DNA from: Pelecanus crispus
Lineage: Eukaryota; Chordata; Aves; Pelecaniformes; Pelecanidae
Reading direction: 5' to 3'
DNA: 64,000 nt
Assembly (NCBI RefSeq): GCF_030463565.1
Contig: NC_134643.1
Location: 126,772,309 to 126,836,308, forward strand
Each line of letters opens with the position of its first letter. Position 1 is the stretch's first letter. The notes beneath the pieces were generated by a model, which saw nothing but the letters and a program-made list of their open reading frames with translations, ran no database searches and had not been told where the DNA came from. The translations under genes and the position numbers were made by a program. Positions 14,706-27,900 of the stretch are shown here, piece by piece.

Positions 14706-14740
14706 CCCCCCCCCCCCCTTTTTTTTTCCCCCCCCCCTTT
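14706..14740. repeat. C13-T9-C10 homopolymer block
   Basis: A 35-base polypyrimidine block of 13 C, 9 T, 10 C and 3 T. The complementary strand has two long G runs and could form unusual structure. Run lengths in such blocks are often misread. Confidence 0.8.
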
Positions 14741-15862
14741 CTGATGAGCTTAGTATTTTATTTTCCAAGACAGAAGAACAGCACACAAGAGCCCTGGCTC
14801 TGCCCTCTGCCAGAGGATCTGAACCATCCAGCAACTCCCCTGTTGGCCCCACATGTTCTCCAGGGCCCCAGCTCTCCTACCTTGTGAGTGCTAACACAGT
14901 GATTGCCTAACAGTGTTTTACAGAAGTGATATTACTGATATTCTGAACATACACAAATGAGACTGTGGTTCTGGCTCCCTTACATCTGGCTCTTTCATCC
15001 ACATGAAATTGTCTACAATACTGTAATAAGTATTTAAGTGTTGGTCTGAACATATTACCTCAGCTCCAAGAACTGTACCTGTGATTTTCCATACTTCAGT
15101 GTCAGCTCCTCATAAAATATCATAGTGTTTACTCCTTTTCTTTGCATGAGCCAAGTGATATTGCACTGAAGTTACTGTCCTGCATTGTAAAGCTGCAGGC
15201 ACATCTATCTTGGGAACATGCCTTCATGATTTACATAATGAAAAGAAAGGGATTTTGGTTTCTCAAATCTCCTGACTCATGCCCTGCCTAATAAGGTTCT
15301 TGTTTGCCTAGCATTGCTCTGGTTTATGTGATGCTGAAATTGCAGTGAAATGAGGAGCACAATGAGAGCAGCTAGTGCAAAAGCTTAAATTCAGGAAAAA
15401 ACATTGACATAGACATTTTCTTTTACTGTTAGTTTGTTTTCAAAGTACAGAATTAAAGACCTAAAACATAGTATCACCTGATGTGTGGACAGAAACAGAA
15501 TTCAAGATGCATATACCTGACATTTGAGGTATGTAAATCTGGCTCCTAGCTGTCAGGTGTTCAAGGTGTGAGAGGGAATAAGTGCTCAGAAGGATAAACA
15601 TGGACTAAACCAGCAATTTTGAAATGCCTTTTTCTCAAAATGAGGTGGGGGGGAGGGGGCAAGCTGAGCAGGTAGAAGAGGCAGCTTCCCCAGGGAGAGC
15701 ATGAAGGAGAGATAACTGGCAAAATTCCCACCGGAGCCTCTTTGTTTCTGTTGCCAGTAGTTATCAGCCACCTGCAAAAGGTAAAAAAAGAGAGCACCTT
15801 TTCCCCTAATCCAAAAGCCTGCATGTAAGGACAATCGAGCTCTACCGCCTTGGAAACGATGC

Positions 15863-15879
15863 GATAAGAAGGGCTTATC
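15863..15879. promoter_or_regulatory. Inverted GATAAG/CTTATC pair just upstream of the UMODL1 start
   Basis: GATAAG, five spacer bases and CTTATC form a perfect 6+5+6 palindrome ending 16 bases before the ATG. It could be a paired GATA-factor site or, if transcribed, a small 5'UTR hairpin. No clear TATA box or CpG island is visible around it, so the role is a guess. Confidence 0.25.
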
Positions 15880-15895
15880 CAGGACAGGCGATACA

Positions 15896-15971
15896 ATGGC
15901 GGGGATCATTCTTATTTCTGTTCTCATCTTCTGGGCAGCCACATGGCAGGGAAAGGGAAATGAAATTACAG
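15896..15971 (+). CDS. UMODL1: UMODL1 exon 1: signal peptide
   Basis: This exon encodes 25 residues plus one base. After MAG comes a hydrophobic run ([12 protein letters not shown]) and then a polar stretch, which is a classic cleavable signal peptide for secretion. The ATG has a good initiation context (A at -3, G at +4). It ends at CAG|GTGAGT in phase 1, which fits the EMI exon 5.4 kb downstream. The transcription start and 5'UTR extent are not visible. Confidence 0.8.
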
Positions 15972-18900
15972 GTGAGTGATGCAAACCTGGTCAGAGGACC
16001 ATGACTGTTATGTAGGACAGCTTAGTTTGGATGTGGGCTACTTCTTTATTTGAAATAAACTGTCCAAGGGGGCCGCTCTCTGGAGAACTGGCAATGTCTC
16101 AGTGACCATTTAAGAATCCCGTGTTGATAATTAAACAAAGAAAATCTAACCAAGCCAAAATACAACCTTTGGCCCTAACGCTTCATCCCCAGGCAAAAGC
16201 CTTGTCATTTCCTTTGTGCCAGAAATGAATGAGTAGGATCGCTGCTTTGTGTTCAGTAATGTGCAAATTTTTTATGAAAATTGTCTTTAAAATATACTTT
16301 GGGAGGAAATTATGTAGTAAGGTACCTGGCAAATTCCTAGAGATGCATAAAATAAAGCTGTAGAAGACATGTTTAACTTTCATCTATGGTATGGGCTGTA
16401 ATTTTGAAAAACCTAACACAATTGCTAGGTTGTAACTCCTAAATTAAATCCCAATTTGCTCTTAATTTCTGGTTTGATTTATTTAGATGAGAAAAGATCA
16501 TGATTTTTGGCTGCTTTTTGTTGCATTTTTTTACTTAAGTGGTTTTGCAAGTCTCAGTTAAAATACAAGCTGCATTTCTTAAAGCCTTGCAGACTTTTCT
16601 GTTATTCTGTCAAAGTCACAGCTGAAAAAGAGGTTTCTACAGATTGAGGGACAGCAGAACCCCCATTCTAGTGCCATTTAAAGTCACTGGTGTTGACTTT
16701 AAAAAGAATTTGGAACACCCAGAAAAATTGAGCCATTAATCCATTTTTCTTCATGTTTTGGAGCCTTTGCGTTTTAAAGCTGAGTTTGAACCTGCTCTCC
16801 ATGAAGCTGTTCCAAAGGATTACTTTTAAGGTTACATCAAGACAAGAAAGGGGCTTGTCTTTGGCTCTTGCTGTTCTCCAGTGAGAAAAGATTTTGCAGA
16901 TCCCAGCTCACAATGGCTTTTCTGGCGCCTGAGTAGTGAAGTTTCCAGAATTGCAGCTAAGTCTGTGGCATAAATGCTATCAAGCATTTTTACTGCTGAT
17001 TTTTTGATCATGCTCGCAGTTCTGATCTGGGTTTGACCTTGAGTTATAAGCAGCCTGCTCCTATGCAGACTTTACTTTCAGCCTTTCCTCTCATGTTTGT
17101 TTATATTAATAAAGTATTTGCTTTGATTGTTTCTGCTCTTGCTTAACATAATAAAATTTATACTTTCCCTGACAGTGCTGAAAGCTGGTGGTTGCTAAGA
17201 TAAAAACCTAAAGTCCAGAGTTGATATGCGTAATGTAGCCCTGCTGATGTCAGGTGACTGCCTTCTCCTGCTTTGCGATTGACTTCAGCTTTGTGTTGCT
17301 GGAAACAACAGCCAGTGCATTTTAATTCCTTTTGATAGTGCCATAATCCCATAGATGGGGGTAATGAGAACAGAAAGCCAATTTGCTAAAGAGCCCAAAT
17401 TGATCTAAGCCACATTGCTCAGCAGGAAACTGCTGTCAGCAAACAATTGAACTCTGTGAGTGTCAAAGCTTGTTTTAAACTGTATGGAAATGATGGATGA
17501 TGGGTGATGATGGTTGGTGGAGCTGCACCTTTCCCTGTCACCTTCGGTCTAACCTCTTTGAGCGAGGGTATCTTTTTGTACCACCATAACCATATCTCAA
17601 ACCTTCTCTTTTGGCTTTGGCATCCTCATTCTATACCTAGTATCATGTTTAAGTATGAAATATGATTTCATACGTGCTCTGACAGCTGTAGCTTCTAATT
17701 ATAAACTGTGTCTAATTCTATGCTGTTTTATTCTCAGTTTCATACCTGTATTTATGTTGCACATTGCTGTAGAGCCTAAGCCAGCTCAGCTGACTTTGGA
17801 ATTTTTAGCTTTCCAGTGCTATGTCCTCGCTGCAGCCACAGCTCTGCATGGACAACACAGATCTCTGTACTCAGTGGTTCTCTTCCAGTGTCTATTTTGC
17901 TCTAGCCATGCTAATATGTGAGCTCTGGAGAAATGGAGGGATCACAGTGACAAGGAACCAGGCTGAGCTCTTCTTCCTTACCTTCCCTACCCTACTCTAA
18001 TATCATTTGATACTGTAACAATATGATTCCTTAGTTCAATAGTTTCTTTTTCTTGTTTCCATAGAACAAAATTCATCCTGCTCCTCCCACCTTCCCTGAT
18101 CACCAATAGATGTTTGTGCACTTTCTCCAGATAGAGGCTAGATCCAAAGTGATTTAGGTACTCTTCCCATCCCACTTTGGGTATTTAGCCATTAAGGTCC
18201 CAAACTAATTAAAAAAAAAAAAAAAGCTGCAATCGTTCCTCTCCCCCCCATGCCTACATGTCTACAAATATTTGCTGGGATAGATATTCCTGGAGCACTC
18301 CTAACACGTGTCAAGGGAATGCTTTACAAAATGCAATGACAGCTACCTGTTTCTTGTAAGGCACTTGTGCCTCATGGGAAGTGGTAATTGATCGAATACA
18401 TTGGATAAAAAGCAGCCCTTGATCTCTGATTTCTGCTCCAGAACCCACATTTGTTCTCGTTTCCCCTCTCCCAGAGGGATGTCCTGAATTTAAACAGGGG
18501 AGGCCACCTTACTTTCTCTGGCTCACTTCACCTCCAGTTCCCTCCGGCACAGTGATATACATGCCACAGCTGGGTACGGGCTTTCATGGTCCTGGCCAGA
18601 CCTCTATCCCAGCCATTGGGGTCCTCTCCTGGGTCAGGCAGGGTATGGGTTTCAGCCCCCTGGCTTCAGACAGGCTGGGCGTATTCCTTCCTGCCCCTCA
18701 TGTCCATCTTTTTTCACTCTCTTCTTAAGGACAAAGAACAGCCCTGGTGTTTTTTAATGATGTGAAGGACTTTCAGCTGCTGTCTCTGGAGCTCTTCATG
18801 GTCCAGACACAGAGGTGCCCTGCTTCAGGGTGGGGGGGAGGAGGAAGCAGGGAGTGGGATTTTCAGATATGCCCTTATTCTTGATATTTTCCTGCTGACT

Positions 18901-21900
18901 TGCTCTAAGCAGCAGCACAATACTCTCTGGAGCCTGCTGGGAGGTCTCTTGCTCTCGCGTGCACCCTCTGTAGCACCCCCCAGCATCAAACCCTGCCTTT
19001 TGCTGCAAGATGAAGGCACAGATGGGTTAAGAGCAGGGCTGGACTCCCAGGGGCCCAATGTTCTCCCTGGGTCTGGTCAGACAGGAGTTATTTTGAGTTG
19101 AGAGGGAAGGCTGGGGGCGGTCCATGGTCAGTCCCAGCTACCCTCTCCTTCCTTCTGCTCTTCCAAAGTGCCCTTGTCCGTAGGGAGGGTGTCTGTGTGT
19201 CCTGGTTTCAGCTGGGATAGAGTTAATTTTCTTCCTAGTAGCTGGCATAGTGCTGTGTTTCGGATTTAGGATGAGAATACTGTTGATAACACACTGATGG
19301 TTTAGTTGTTGCTGAGCAGTGCTTACACCAGTCAAGGACTTTTCAGCTTCCCACGCTCTGCCAGGTGCACAAGAAGCTGGGAGGGGGCACAGCCAGGACA
19401 GCTGACCCAAACTGGCCGAGGGGTTATTCCATACCATGTGACGTCATGCTCAGTATAGAAACCAGGGAGAGTTGGCCGGGGGCCAGTGATTGCTGCTTGG
19501 GGACTGGCTGGGCATTGGTCAGCAGGTGGTGAGCAATTGCATTGTGCATCACTTATTTTGTATATTATTATTATTATTATTTTCCCTTCCTTTTCTGTTC
19601 TATTAAACTGTCTTTATCTCAACCCACAAATTTTACCTTTTTTTTCTGATTGTCTCCCCCATACCACTGGGGAAGGGGAGAGTGAGCGAACAGCTGTGTG
19701 GTGTTTAGCTGCCTGCCGGGTTAAACCACAACACTGTGTCTCCATTTGGGAACTGCACCAAGCAAATCCGTTTTTCTTCATGGCCTTTTGAATATCTAAG
19801 GCAGGGGATATCTTTCAGGCTGTTCTTAGTCAAGCAGTTACTAGGATTAGGGCTGGAGGAAGACCTTCTGGGTGATTTGATTGAGCCAGCTTGAGGGACG
19901 TATTGTGGCCTATGGTATCTATCCCATGCTTTCTTCTGGACTGTCCTTGCACTACAAATGGATTGTCCTGTTCAAAGCTCTTTTACCAGTCCTGTTCAAA
20001 TTGCACAGATATCTTTTCTTTAGCTGGAAAGCTAAATATGATAAAAGCACATGATTCCTAAGAACCTGACAGGTTTTCTTTTCTTGAATTGTTTTTACAT
20101 GTTTCATCTTTTCAGGCAGGAGATAAGCTGTAGAAATAGGATAAGCTGTAGAAATAGGATAAGCTGTAAATATTTTAATTGTATGCTTGTTGTGTATACT
20201 ATGTTAGCTTCAGTCTGTCTGTTGACTGGCTCTGGTCCCCTCAGAGCTCTCAGAAATAACAATCCTGCCATACTTGAATCCCTGCAGCTAATTCATATTT
20301 ATCCTTATTAAAGTTTCTTTTGCTTTGTGTAAAGGATGATACAGGCATTTTAATTTTATCCCATCTATTTCCCAAATGGGACACAGGGTGACTCAGCCCC
20401 TCTGGCTTCTATAACATCTCATTAGGAGACAGCCTGATGTCTGTGACATGATTGTAGGTTGCTTACTGCTAATTCTTAAACTCCATCTGGTTTTGTTGCT
20501 GCTGTTGTTGTTGTTTGGGTTTCTTTGTGGTGTGGTGGTTTTTTCCTGCTCAAGTATTTCAGTTTTAAGTAAAGCATGTGACAAGTCCACTCCTCATCAT
20601 AACTGGTTTCAGAACTCCAGAAACTGAGTCCTGTTCCCAGACCTGCATGAAATTGTGTAGTTAATGAACTTATTACTGACTTCGTTTATACTGAAGTCAA
20701 TGCAGCTCTCAAAGGGCCTGGTCTAATATGGTCTGCTACAAATGCAGATAGGCAACATAGGAGCTCCAGGAACACCTTTTGTGTCAGATAGCTGAAAGTC
20801 CTTCCCAATGATGCATGAGTACCCAGTTTTACCCTAGGGCAATGTCTGAAGGATGTCTTATTCCAGACATCTACTGTGACTCATCTGCCCATGAGTTCCT
20901 TGCCCTTCCTTCCCTTCATAGTCAGTGGGGAAAGATGAACACTTTGGCAGTGTGAGCCTAGAGTGGACGTCTAAAGTACTTGGATGACTCTGCCCTGGAA
21001 GTGCCTATTCTGCTCTGCTGTTAATTTCTATTAACATATATTAATTTCCTTCATATTTACTTGAGTTAAATTGCCCTTTTTCTGCTTTGCACCTGAAGGC
21101 ACTGAGAGCTCTTTGAATTTTCTGCCAATCTGCATCCTTTTATGACTGAAGTGATGCCTATGACAAGCAGTCACTACTTATTCTTTTTTCTGTCTGTTTT
21201 CTGAAGCGATGTTCTTCCTAACATCAGCCTTCCTGGAAATCATTCATCTGTGTTGGTTCTGTCACTGCTTTCTCATAACACTATTTTTAACTAGATACTG
21301 CAGGGAACTTATGCTCTGAGGTGACAAGTTAGTGCTGATCCCTTTCTTTCCCCTTTTTTTTTTTTTTTTTCCTCCCTAGAAAAAGGCCTCTCTTTGCTAG
21401 GGTACCATCTGTGCAACTATAGCCTGACCAAAAATGTGTTTAAAACGGTTGCCTACCAAAAGTCCTATGAAAAAAGCACTTCTTGTGGAGGATGGATACC
21501 ATGGATGGTGTGCCCCCGGACGTACTATAAAACACAGTATCATACCGTTGAAGTCCCTGAAACCATCACTCTTACAGATTGCTGTGAAGGATATGAGCAA
21601 GTTGGACTCTACTGCTCTTTAGGTAAGTTTTAGTCAGATTAATAGTTGAAATAAATGTCTGATGGAAGAGGATTCACTTAAGCTGAGACATGCAAAGGCT
21701 TAATTCAGTTCTGGGCAATAGGTTCCTGTTCACTGACATCAGTGAGTCTGCAAAAATCTGCAGTAAACTTGGTCCAACATGGTAAGGAGTAGACATGAAA
21801 GACTAATGCTCCTGATTCTTGCTCCTTGCTGTGCCTAGTCACAAATTCACTAAAGTTCCAGGTGAGCATGAAGAAGACACCTGCTTGTTACGCCTACAAG

Positions 21901-24900
21901 GGCTCATTACTTGTCCTGGTTCAGGCCAATACCTGTGGCAAAGTGCAATAACTCATATAGCCTTGCCTGCTGCTGTGTGTGCTCTGAGCGTGCTTGCATT
22001 TACAGTAGGAGCTTTCTTCTCAAAAGTTATTCAGGATGCACGAGGATAACATCTCCTTTGATTTGGAGCAGGGTCAGTTCCCAGGATGCAAAACCAGTTT
22101 TGGTGTTAATTTAAAACAACCTGTGACCTCAGGGCAAATTGGTACCAACTGCTTTCCGATCAAAACTAAATTAGGGCCCATTTTCTCAGGGCTTCTTTGG
22201 TTACCTAGGGCTATGTTGGAGGTGTGGAAACTGGTGGACCTTTTGGTGGATCTGATCTAACTTCTGAGTTTTAACAAGACTCTGCTTGGGAAGACTTAAT
22301 CATCTTTGACTCAAGATGGAATCTTTTTCCCCTTCCCACATCAGGGCTACCAATTGTCAGCAAGAAATTGCTAATTTTTAGCAGAAGTCATAGGTGGAAG
22401 GGATTCCTTGGGGAAAAGGAACTTTTTTTTTTTTTTTTTAATGGATAAAGCCACATGCTTTTAAGCTGAACAGGCATCTTGGATTAGCTAGGCCATAACT
22501 GAACTATTCCAGCATCCAGAAAAGTTCTGCAGGACATAATTTTGTCTCCTATTTTCAGTATGACATTGCATTTTCTCCATTTCCCCTTTTCAAGTTATCA
22601 TCCTGGGAATTTACATAGTCTCAACACTGTAACAAAAGATTGAAAAGGAAAGGTCTTATTGCAGCCCTGGTCCTCGCTTTGGGTCATAAGACTTGGGTGA
22701 CTCAGTTCTATGGGAATGTCCCTGAACCTGCTTCTGCATCGGATCATATAATGTGACATGAGAGGGTATGAGCCATATGTCTTGTCATGGGATCTATAAA
22801 GAACAATGTGTTCATCCTACTTTTAAGTTACTTCAGAGCATTGGAAAATAAACCTCCAAAGAATTTTTGCAAGGTATTTTCTCAACAGTTACTAGTAGAA
22901 TATTGTGTCTAGCAGGAAAATTCCTTTAACAGAAAGATGGGAACACAGAAGTGGTCGTTGTGTTTTACTTGTTCTTAAAATGATTTGCTAAAGAAGAGGA
23001 ATGAAAACATTAATTAGATACAAATCATCCCTCATTTATTGTATCCTGCAATTGTTTGGCTCTGTGGCTGTTGTGGAGTGTCAGCCAGGGCAAAATTTGA
23101 CCTGCAGGTTACAGTATGTCCAGGCAGTCTTCTCAGACTGGCAATGGACCTGCTGTTGGTAATATGTATTTTCCAAGCAGCAGTTCCATGCTGGGGAAAA
23201 TCTCCAGGAGATCTAATTAGTGTTGAATAGTCACTTCAGTAAAGTCTTTTTCATATACATACATGTGCATACATACGTGCACATATGTATCAAATGACAA
23301 GGCTGAGAAGCAATGGGAGAAAATTGCTTTTTAATTCTGTAGTGCAAGGAAATAGCTGTGTCAGGTAAATGTTGAAGAGTCACTAGCTAGTTATGGTTGC
23401 CTCTATTTGCACAAGAAATGCTATGAGTGATCAGGATTTTCAAGGTGTTCCAGAACCTCTGAAAATCAAGACCGTCTTCCTGGGTGGGAAAAAAGGCATC
23501 CTGGTAACACTTTAAATATTTTTTCCCAGTGTAATTCTATGCCTTTTAAAAGCATCTCTAGGGATATTTTAGGCTTGAGAGCTGTTGATGAGTTTATTTC
23601 ACCTAACATTAACAAATCTGTAAATCCCTTGTAAAGCTTAGCTGCAGAATTTCCTCTCTGCCCTTGCCACATTGTTGATGGGCACTCTGGGCAGGTTTGT
23701 CTGTGAAATACTGTGGTCACCTTGACTCTTTTTCCTGTCAAAGTTAATTTGGGAATATTTTAAACCATAAAAGGATTTGTATAGCTTCTAGGTGATTTCT
23801 GTGTTTACATTATTCTGGTATCTTTGCTTTTCAGTGCATTAGTCATAAATTCTGTGAATGGTAATGCACTGTCTAGACACAGTCTTAAATAAATGATGAA
23901 AAGAGAAACTGGAACTGCTGAAATTACTGCACAGCATGCTGTTGAACTACTGTTATTTTCTTCTTAACATTATCCATGCTGACATGCTCTCCATCCTGCT
24001 AGGAGTGGAAAGGTCTCCATGACCTTTCACAGTAACCTGCTCCTGGCCACTCCCTGTCTTTTCTTCCTAGAAGGAAACATTTACCCCTGCCTGGCATATG
24101 GCAGGCCCCGCTTTTCTTATTTCTTTACTGTTGGGGAAAAAGTGTATATATCATTAGTCAGGTTGCTCTGGTAGCTCTCACTGGTTGCCCATCAATCCAT
24201 TAGGATAGTATTAGGCACACACAAAAGACTTCAACTTTTTTAAAATAAAAATTGCAAAGTTAAGTGTCTAAAAGTTATGAAGTGCTAGAATTGATTATAA
24301 ATGTAGAATTAAATAAAACCAATCTTTGTTTCTTTGTGCCTATGCATGCAGATTAGTAAAATCTTTTAATTACCTGATCCTGCCCTGCCTTGCTTCGAGG
24401 ACCACGTTTCCATGTGGTGCTCAGGGACGATGGAGCCCCTCTAAGGAGCTTCCCAGCAGCGCATCATCCTGGACTCCATGTTCAGTGCATGGTTCAGTGC
24501 TCTGTTGAGCCTCTTTCTGAACATAGAATTATTTATCACCTCTTGAGGTGAATCCTAGGGCGATTCACAGACAGCAATTTGCCTTCACGAAGCCTGCGGG
24601 AAGGGAGGGAAGTTCTCTGTCTTTCACAGCTGGGCAACTGAGCTGCAGAGAGACTGAGATCAAACCATTCTCTGTGCCCACTCTCAGACACCTAGGGTGT
24701 GGTTTTACTTTTTTTTTAAATTTATTTTGATTTTGATTTTCAGAGTGCTTAGCACTACCTTTAACAACTTGCGTAGTTGGAGCACAGAGCCCCATGTCCT
24801 CAGTGGTGACTGTGAGCAGTCCCATGGTTACTAAGCAGGTCCCAGGGCTGCAGGTCAGGTTCCGGGACCTGCAAAACCCATGGCTCTGAAAGGTTGTTGC

Positions 24901-27900
24901 AAGTGTGTTGTATGAGATTTTCCCAACATCCTGCAGGAATTTCTTTTAGGCAAAGACAGGGTCCAATTCTCCAGGCTAATTTCCAGCTGCTTGAATCAAT
25001 GGTGTGGTTACTTCTCTTGGTGGCTGGTTTGCTGCCCACCTTCCACCTTACTGCATAAGATGAAACCAGAGAGCTTCCTCATCTGCCATCTAACCCTGCT
25101 TGATCCCCGGCCAGGGAGCAAACGAGTGCATCAGCATGTGATGAAGGCTGGTTTTTAAGCACACAAAAATATTTTGTGGTAAGAAGGCCCAGACAACCTT
25201 AATCCTGGAGGTTCTTAACTTGAGAACACTTAATTTGCAATGTTAAGGCTGCACTTTAATTAGGGTATGCTTTGTGTGCATAGCTTCCTAAGGTTTTTAG
25301 AAAAACAGCTGTAAAGTAAAAAACCCTTCATTTTAGGTGCCCATGTAGCTCCTCAGCAGGGCTGGGACCTTGCAGAGCCTGCATGCAAATGTTTGCATGT
25401 TGGGTCTAACCACAGCAGCAGGGAGCTGCGGCACGGCTGTCCCCCCTGCTCGGGCTGTCACCAGAAAGCCATGGGACAGCGGTGTCACTGGGGCATGTGG
25501 GCAGTATTGCAGCATCCCCCCAGGGTGGGAAGGGGGTGATCTTACCCAGAAGCACGTGTCTCTGGCTGCCCTGCAGTTTCGGTCCCTTGTGTGCCCCCAG
25601 CAGCCACAGAAATAGGATTACAGGTGTTGGAGGGTAGGTCTCTGCCATTTCCCCATGGTGTCTGCTTATGGGCCTCCTCTCCAATAGTTGTCTTGTCCCT
25701 TTTTGAGCCCACCAAAGCTGTCAGCCTCCGCACCCTCCTGGGCTGACACATTGTGGAAGTTCACTCCCCTTTGGGTAAAGAAGTGCGTACTTTTACCCAT
25801 TTTATTGTGGGCTCTGATGAACAGCACCTCTGCTTTCACCTTACTCTGCATCTTTGGGATTTTGTAAACCTTGATTACATCCCCCTCAGAATTCTCTCAC
25901 AGCAGAAAGTCCCAGCCTTTTTAGTAGTGTGTCCTTGCAAGTTGTCTGCTCCATTCAGTTATTCACCCCATGCCTTTCCAACCGCATTAGAATCACAGAA
26001 ACATAGAATCATTTAGGTTGGAAAAGACCTTTAAGGTCATCGAGTCCAACTGTTAACCTTGCACTGCCAAGTCCCACTAAACCATGTGCCTAAGCACCAC
26101 GTCTACATGTCTTTTAAATACCTCCAGGGATGGTGACTCAACCACTTCCCTGGGTAGCCTGTTCCAATGCTTGACAACCCTTTCAGTGAAGAAGTATTTC
26201 CTAATATCCAATCCAAACCTCCCCTGGCACAACTTGAGGCCATTCCCTCTTGTCCTATCACTTGCTACTTGGGAGGAGAGACCAACATCCACCTCACTAC
26301 AACCTCCTTTCAGGTAGTTGTAGAGAGCGAGAAGGTCTCCCCTCAGCCTCCTCTTCTCCAGACTAAACAACCCCAGTTCCCTCAGCTGCTCCTCATATGA
26401 CTTGTGCTCCAGACCCTTCACCAGCTTCGTTGCCCTTCTTTGGACATGCTCCAGCACCTCAATGTCTTTCTTGTATTGAGGGGCCCAAAACTGGACACAG
26501 TATTCCAGGTGCGGCCTCACCAGTGCCAAGTACAGGGGGACAATAACTTCCCTGCTCCAGCTGGCCACATTATTCCTGATACAAGCCAGGATGCTATCGG
26601 CCTTCTTGGCCATCTGAGCACAGTGCTGGTTCATATTCAGCCAGCTGTTGACCAACACCCCCAGGTCCTTTTGCAATGGGCAGCTTTCCAGCCACTATTG
26701 CCCAAGCATTGTTGTGACCCAAGTGCAGGACCCGGCACTTGGCCTTGTTAAACCTCATACACTTGGCTGCGGCCCATCGATCCAGCCTGTCCAGATCCCT
26801 CTGTACAGCCTTACTACCCTCCAGAAGATCAACACTCCCACCCAGTTTGGTGTCATCTGCAAACTTACTGAGGGTGCACTCGATCCCTTCGTCCAGATCA
26901 TTGATAAAGATATTAAACAGAACTGGTCCCAGTACTCAGCCCTGGGGAACACCACTTGTGACCGGCCAACAACTGGATTTAACTCCATTCAACACAACTC
27001 TTTGAGACTGGCTATTCAGCCAGTTTTTTACCCAGTGAAGAGTACGACCATCCAAGCCATGAGCAGCCAGTTTCTCCAGGAGAATGCTATGGGAAACAGT
27101 GTCAAAGGCTTTACTAAAGTCCAGGTAGACAACATCCATAGCCTTTTCCTCATCCACTAAGTGGGTCACCTTGTCAGAGAAGGAAATCAGGTTCGTCAAG
27201 CAGGACCTGCCTTTCATAAACCCATGATGACTGGGCCTGATCACCTGGTTGTCCTGTACGTGCCACATGATGGCACTCAAGATGTTCTGCTCCATAACCT
27301 TCCACAGCACTGAGGTCAGGCTGACAGGCCTGTAGTTCCCCGTATCCTCTTTCTGGCCCTTCTTGTAGATGGGCCTCACATTGGCGAGCCTCCAGTCAAC
27401 TGGGACCTCCCTGTTTAGCCAGGACTGCTAATAGATAATGGAGAGTGGCTTGGCAAGCTCCTCCGACAGCTCCCTCAGTACCCTTGGGTGGATCCTATCT
27501 GGCCCCATAGACTTGCGTGTGTCTAAGTGCTGTAGCAGGTCACTAACCATTTCCCCTTGGATTATGGGGGCCTCATTCTGCTCCCCATCCCTGTCTTCCA
27601 GCTCAGGGGCATGGGTACCCCAAGATCAACTGGTCTTCCTATTAAAGACTGAGGTGAAGAAGGTGTTAAGTACCTCAGCCCTTTCTTCAGCCTTTGTCAC
27701 TATGTTTCCCCCCGCATCCAATAAAGGATGGAGATTCTCCTTAGCCTTCCTTTTGTTGTTAATGTATTTATAGAAACATTTTTATTGTCTTTTGTGGCAC
27801 TAGCCAGATTAAGTTCTAGCTGGACTTTGGCCTTTCTAATTTTCTCCCTGCATAACCTCACGACATCCCTGTAATCCTCCTGAGTTGTCTGTGCCTTCTT

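Larger units (their letters stand above)
8097..15895. other. Upstream intergenic DNA and presumed UMODL1 promoter region, no other gene seen
   Basis: The longest open frames (about 130-150 codons at 10.2-10.7 kb, both strands) overlap each other and show no domain or splice context, so they look accidental. The promoter of UMODL1 and any non-coding first exon should lie towards the right end, but I cannot place them. Confidence 0.55.
15972..21379 (+). other. UMODL1 intron 1
   Basis: GTGAGT...CCTAG, 5.4 kb. It contains the solo LTR, an 18-bp tandem repeat, a GTT-rich run near 20,500 and a long T tract before the acceptor. No further exon seen. Confidence 0.7.

Noticed and set aside
26648..27160. 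170-codon plus-strand open frame
   Set aside because: It lies opposite the reverse-transcriptase region of the antisense CR1 and is a shadow of it.
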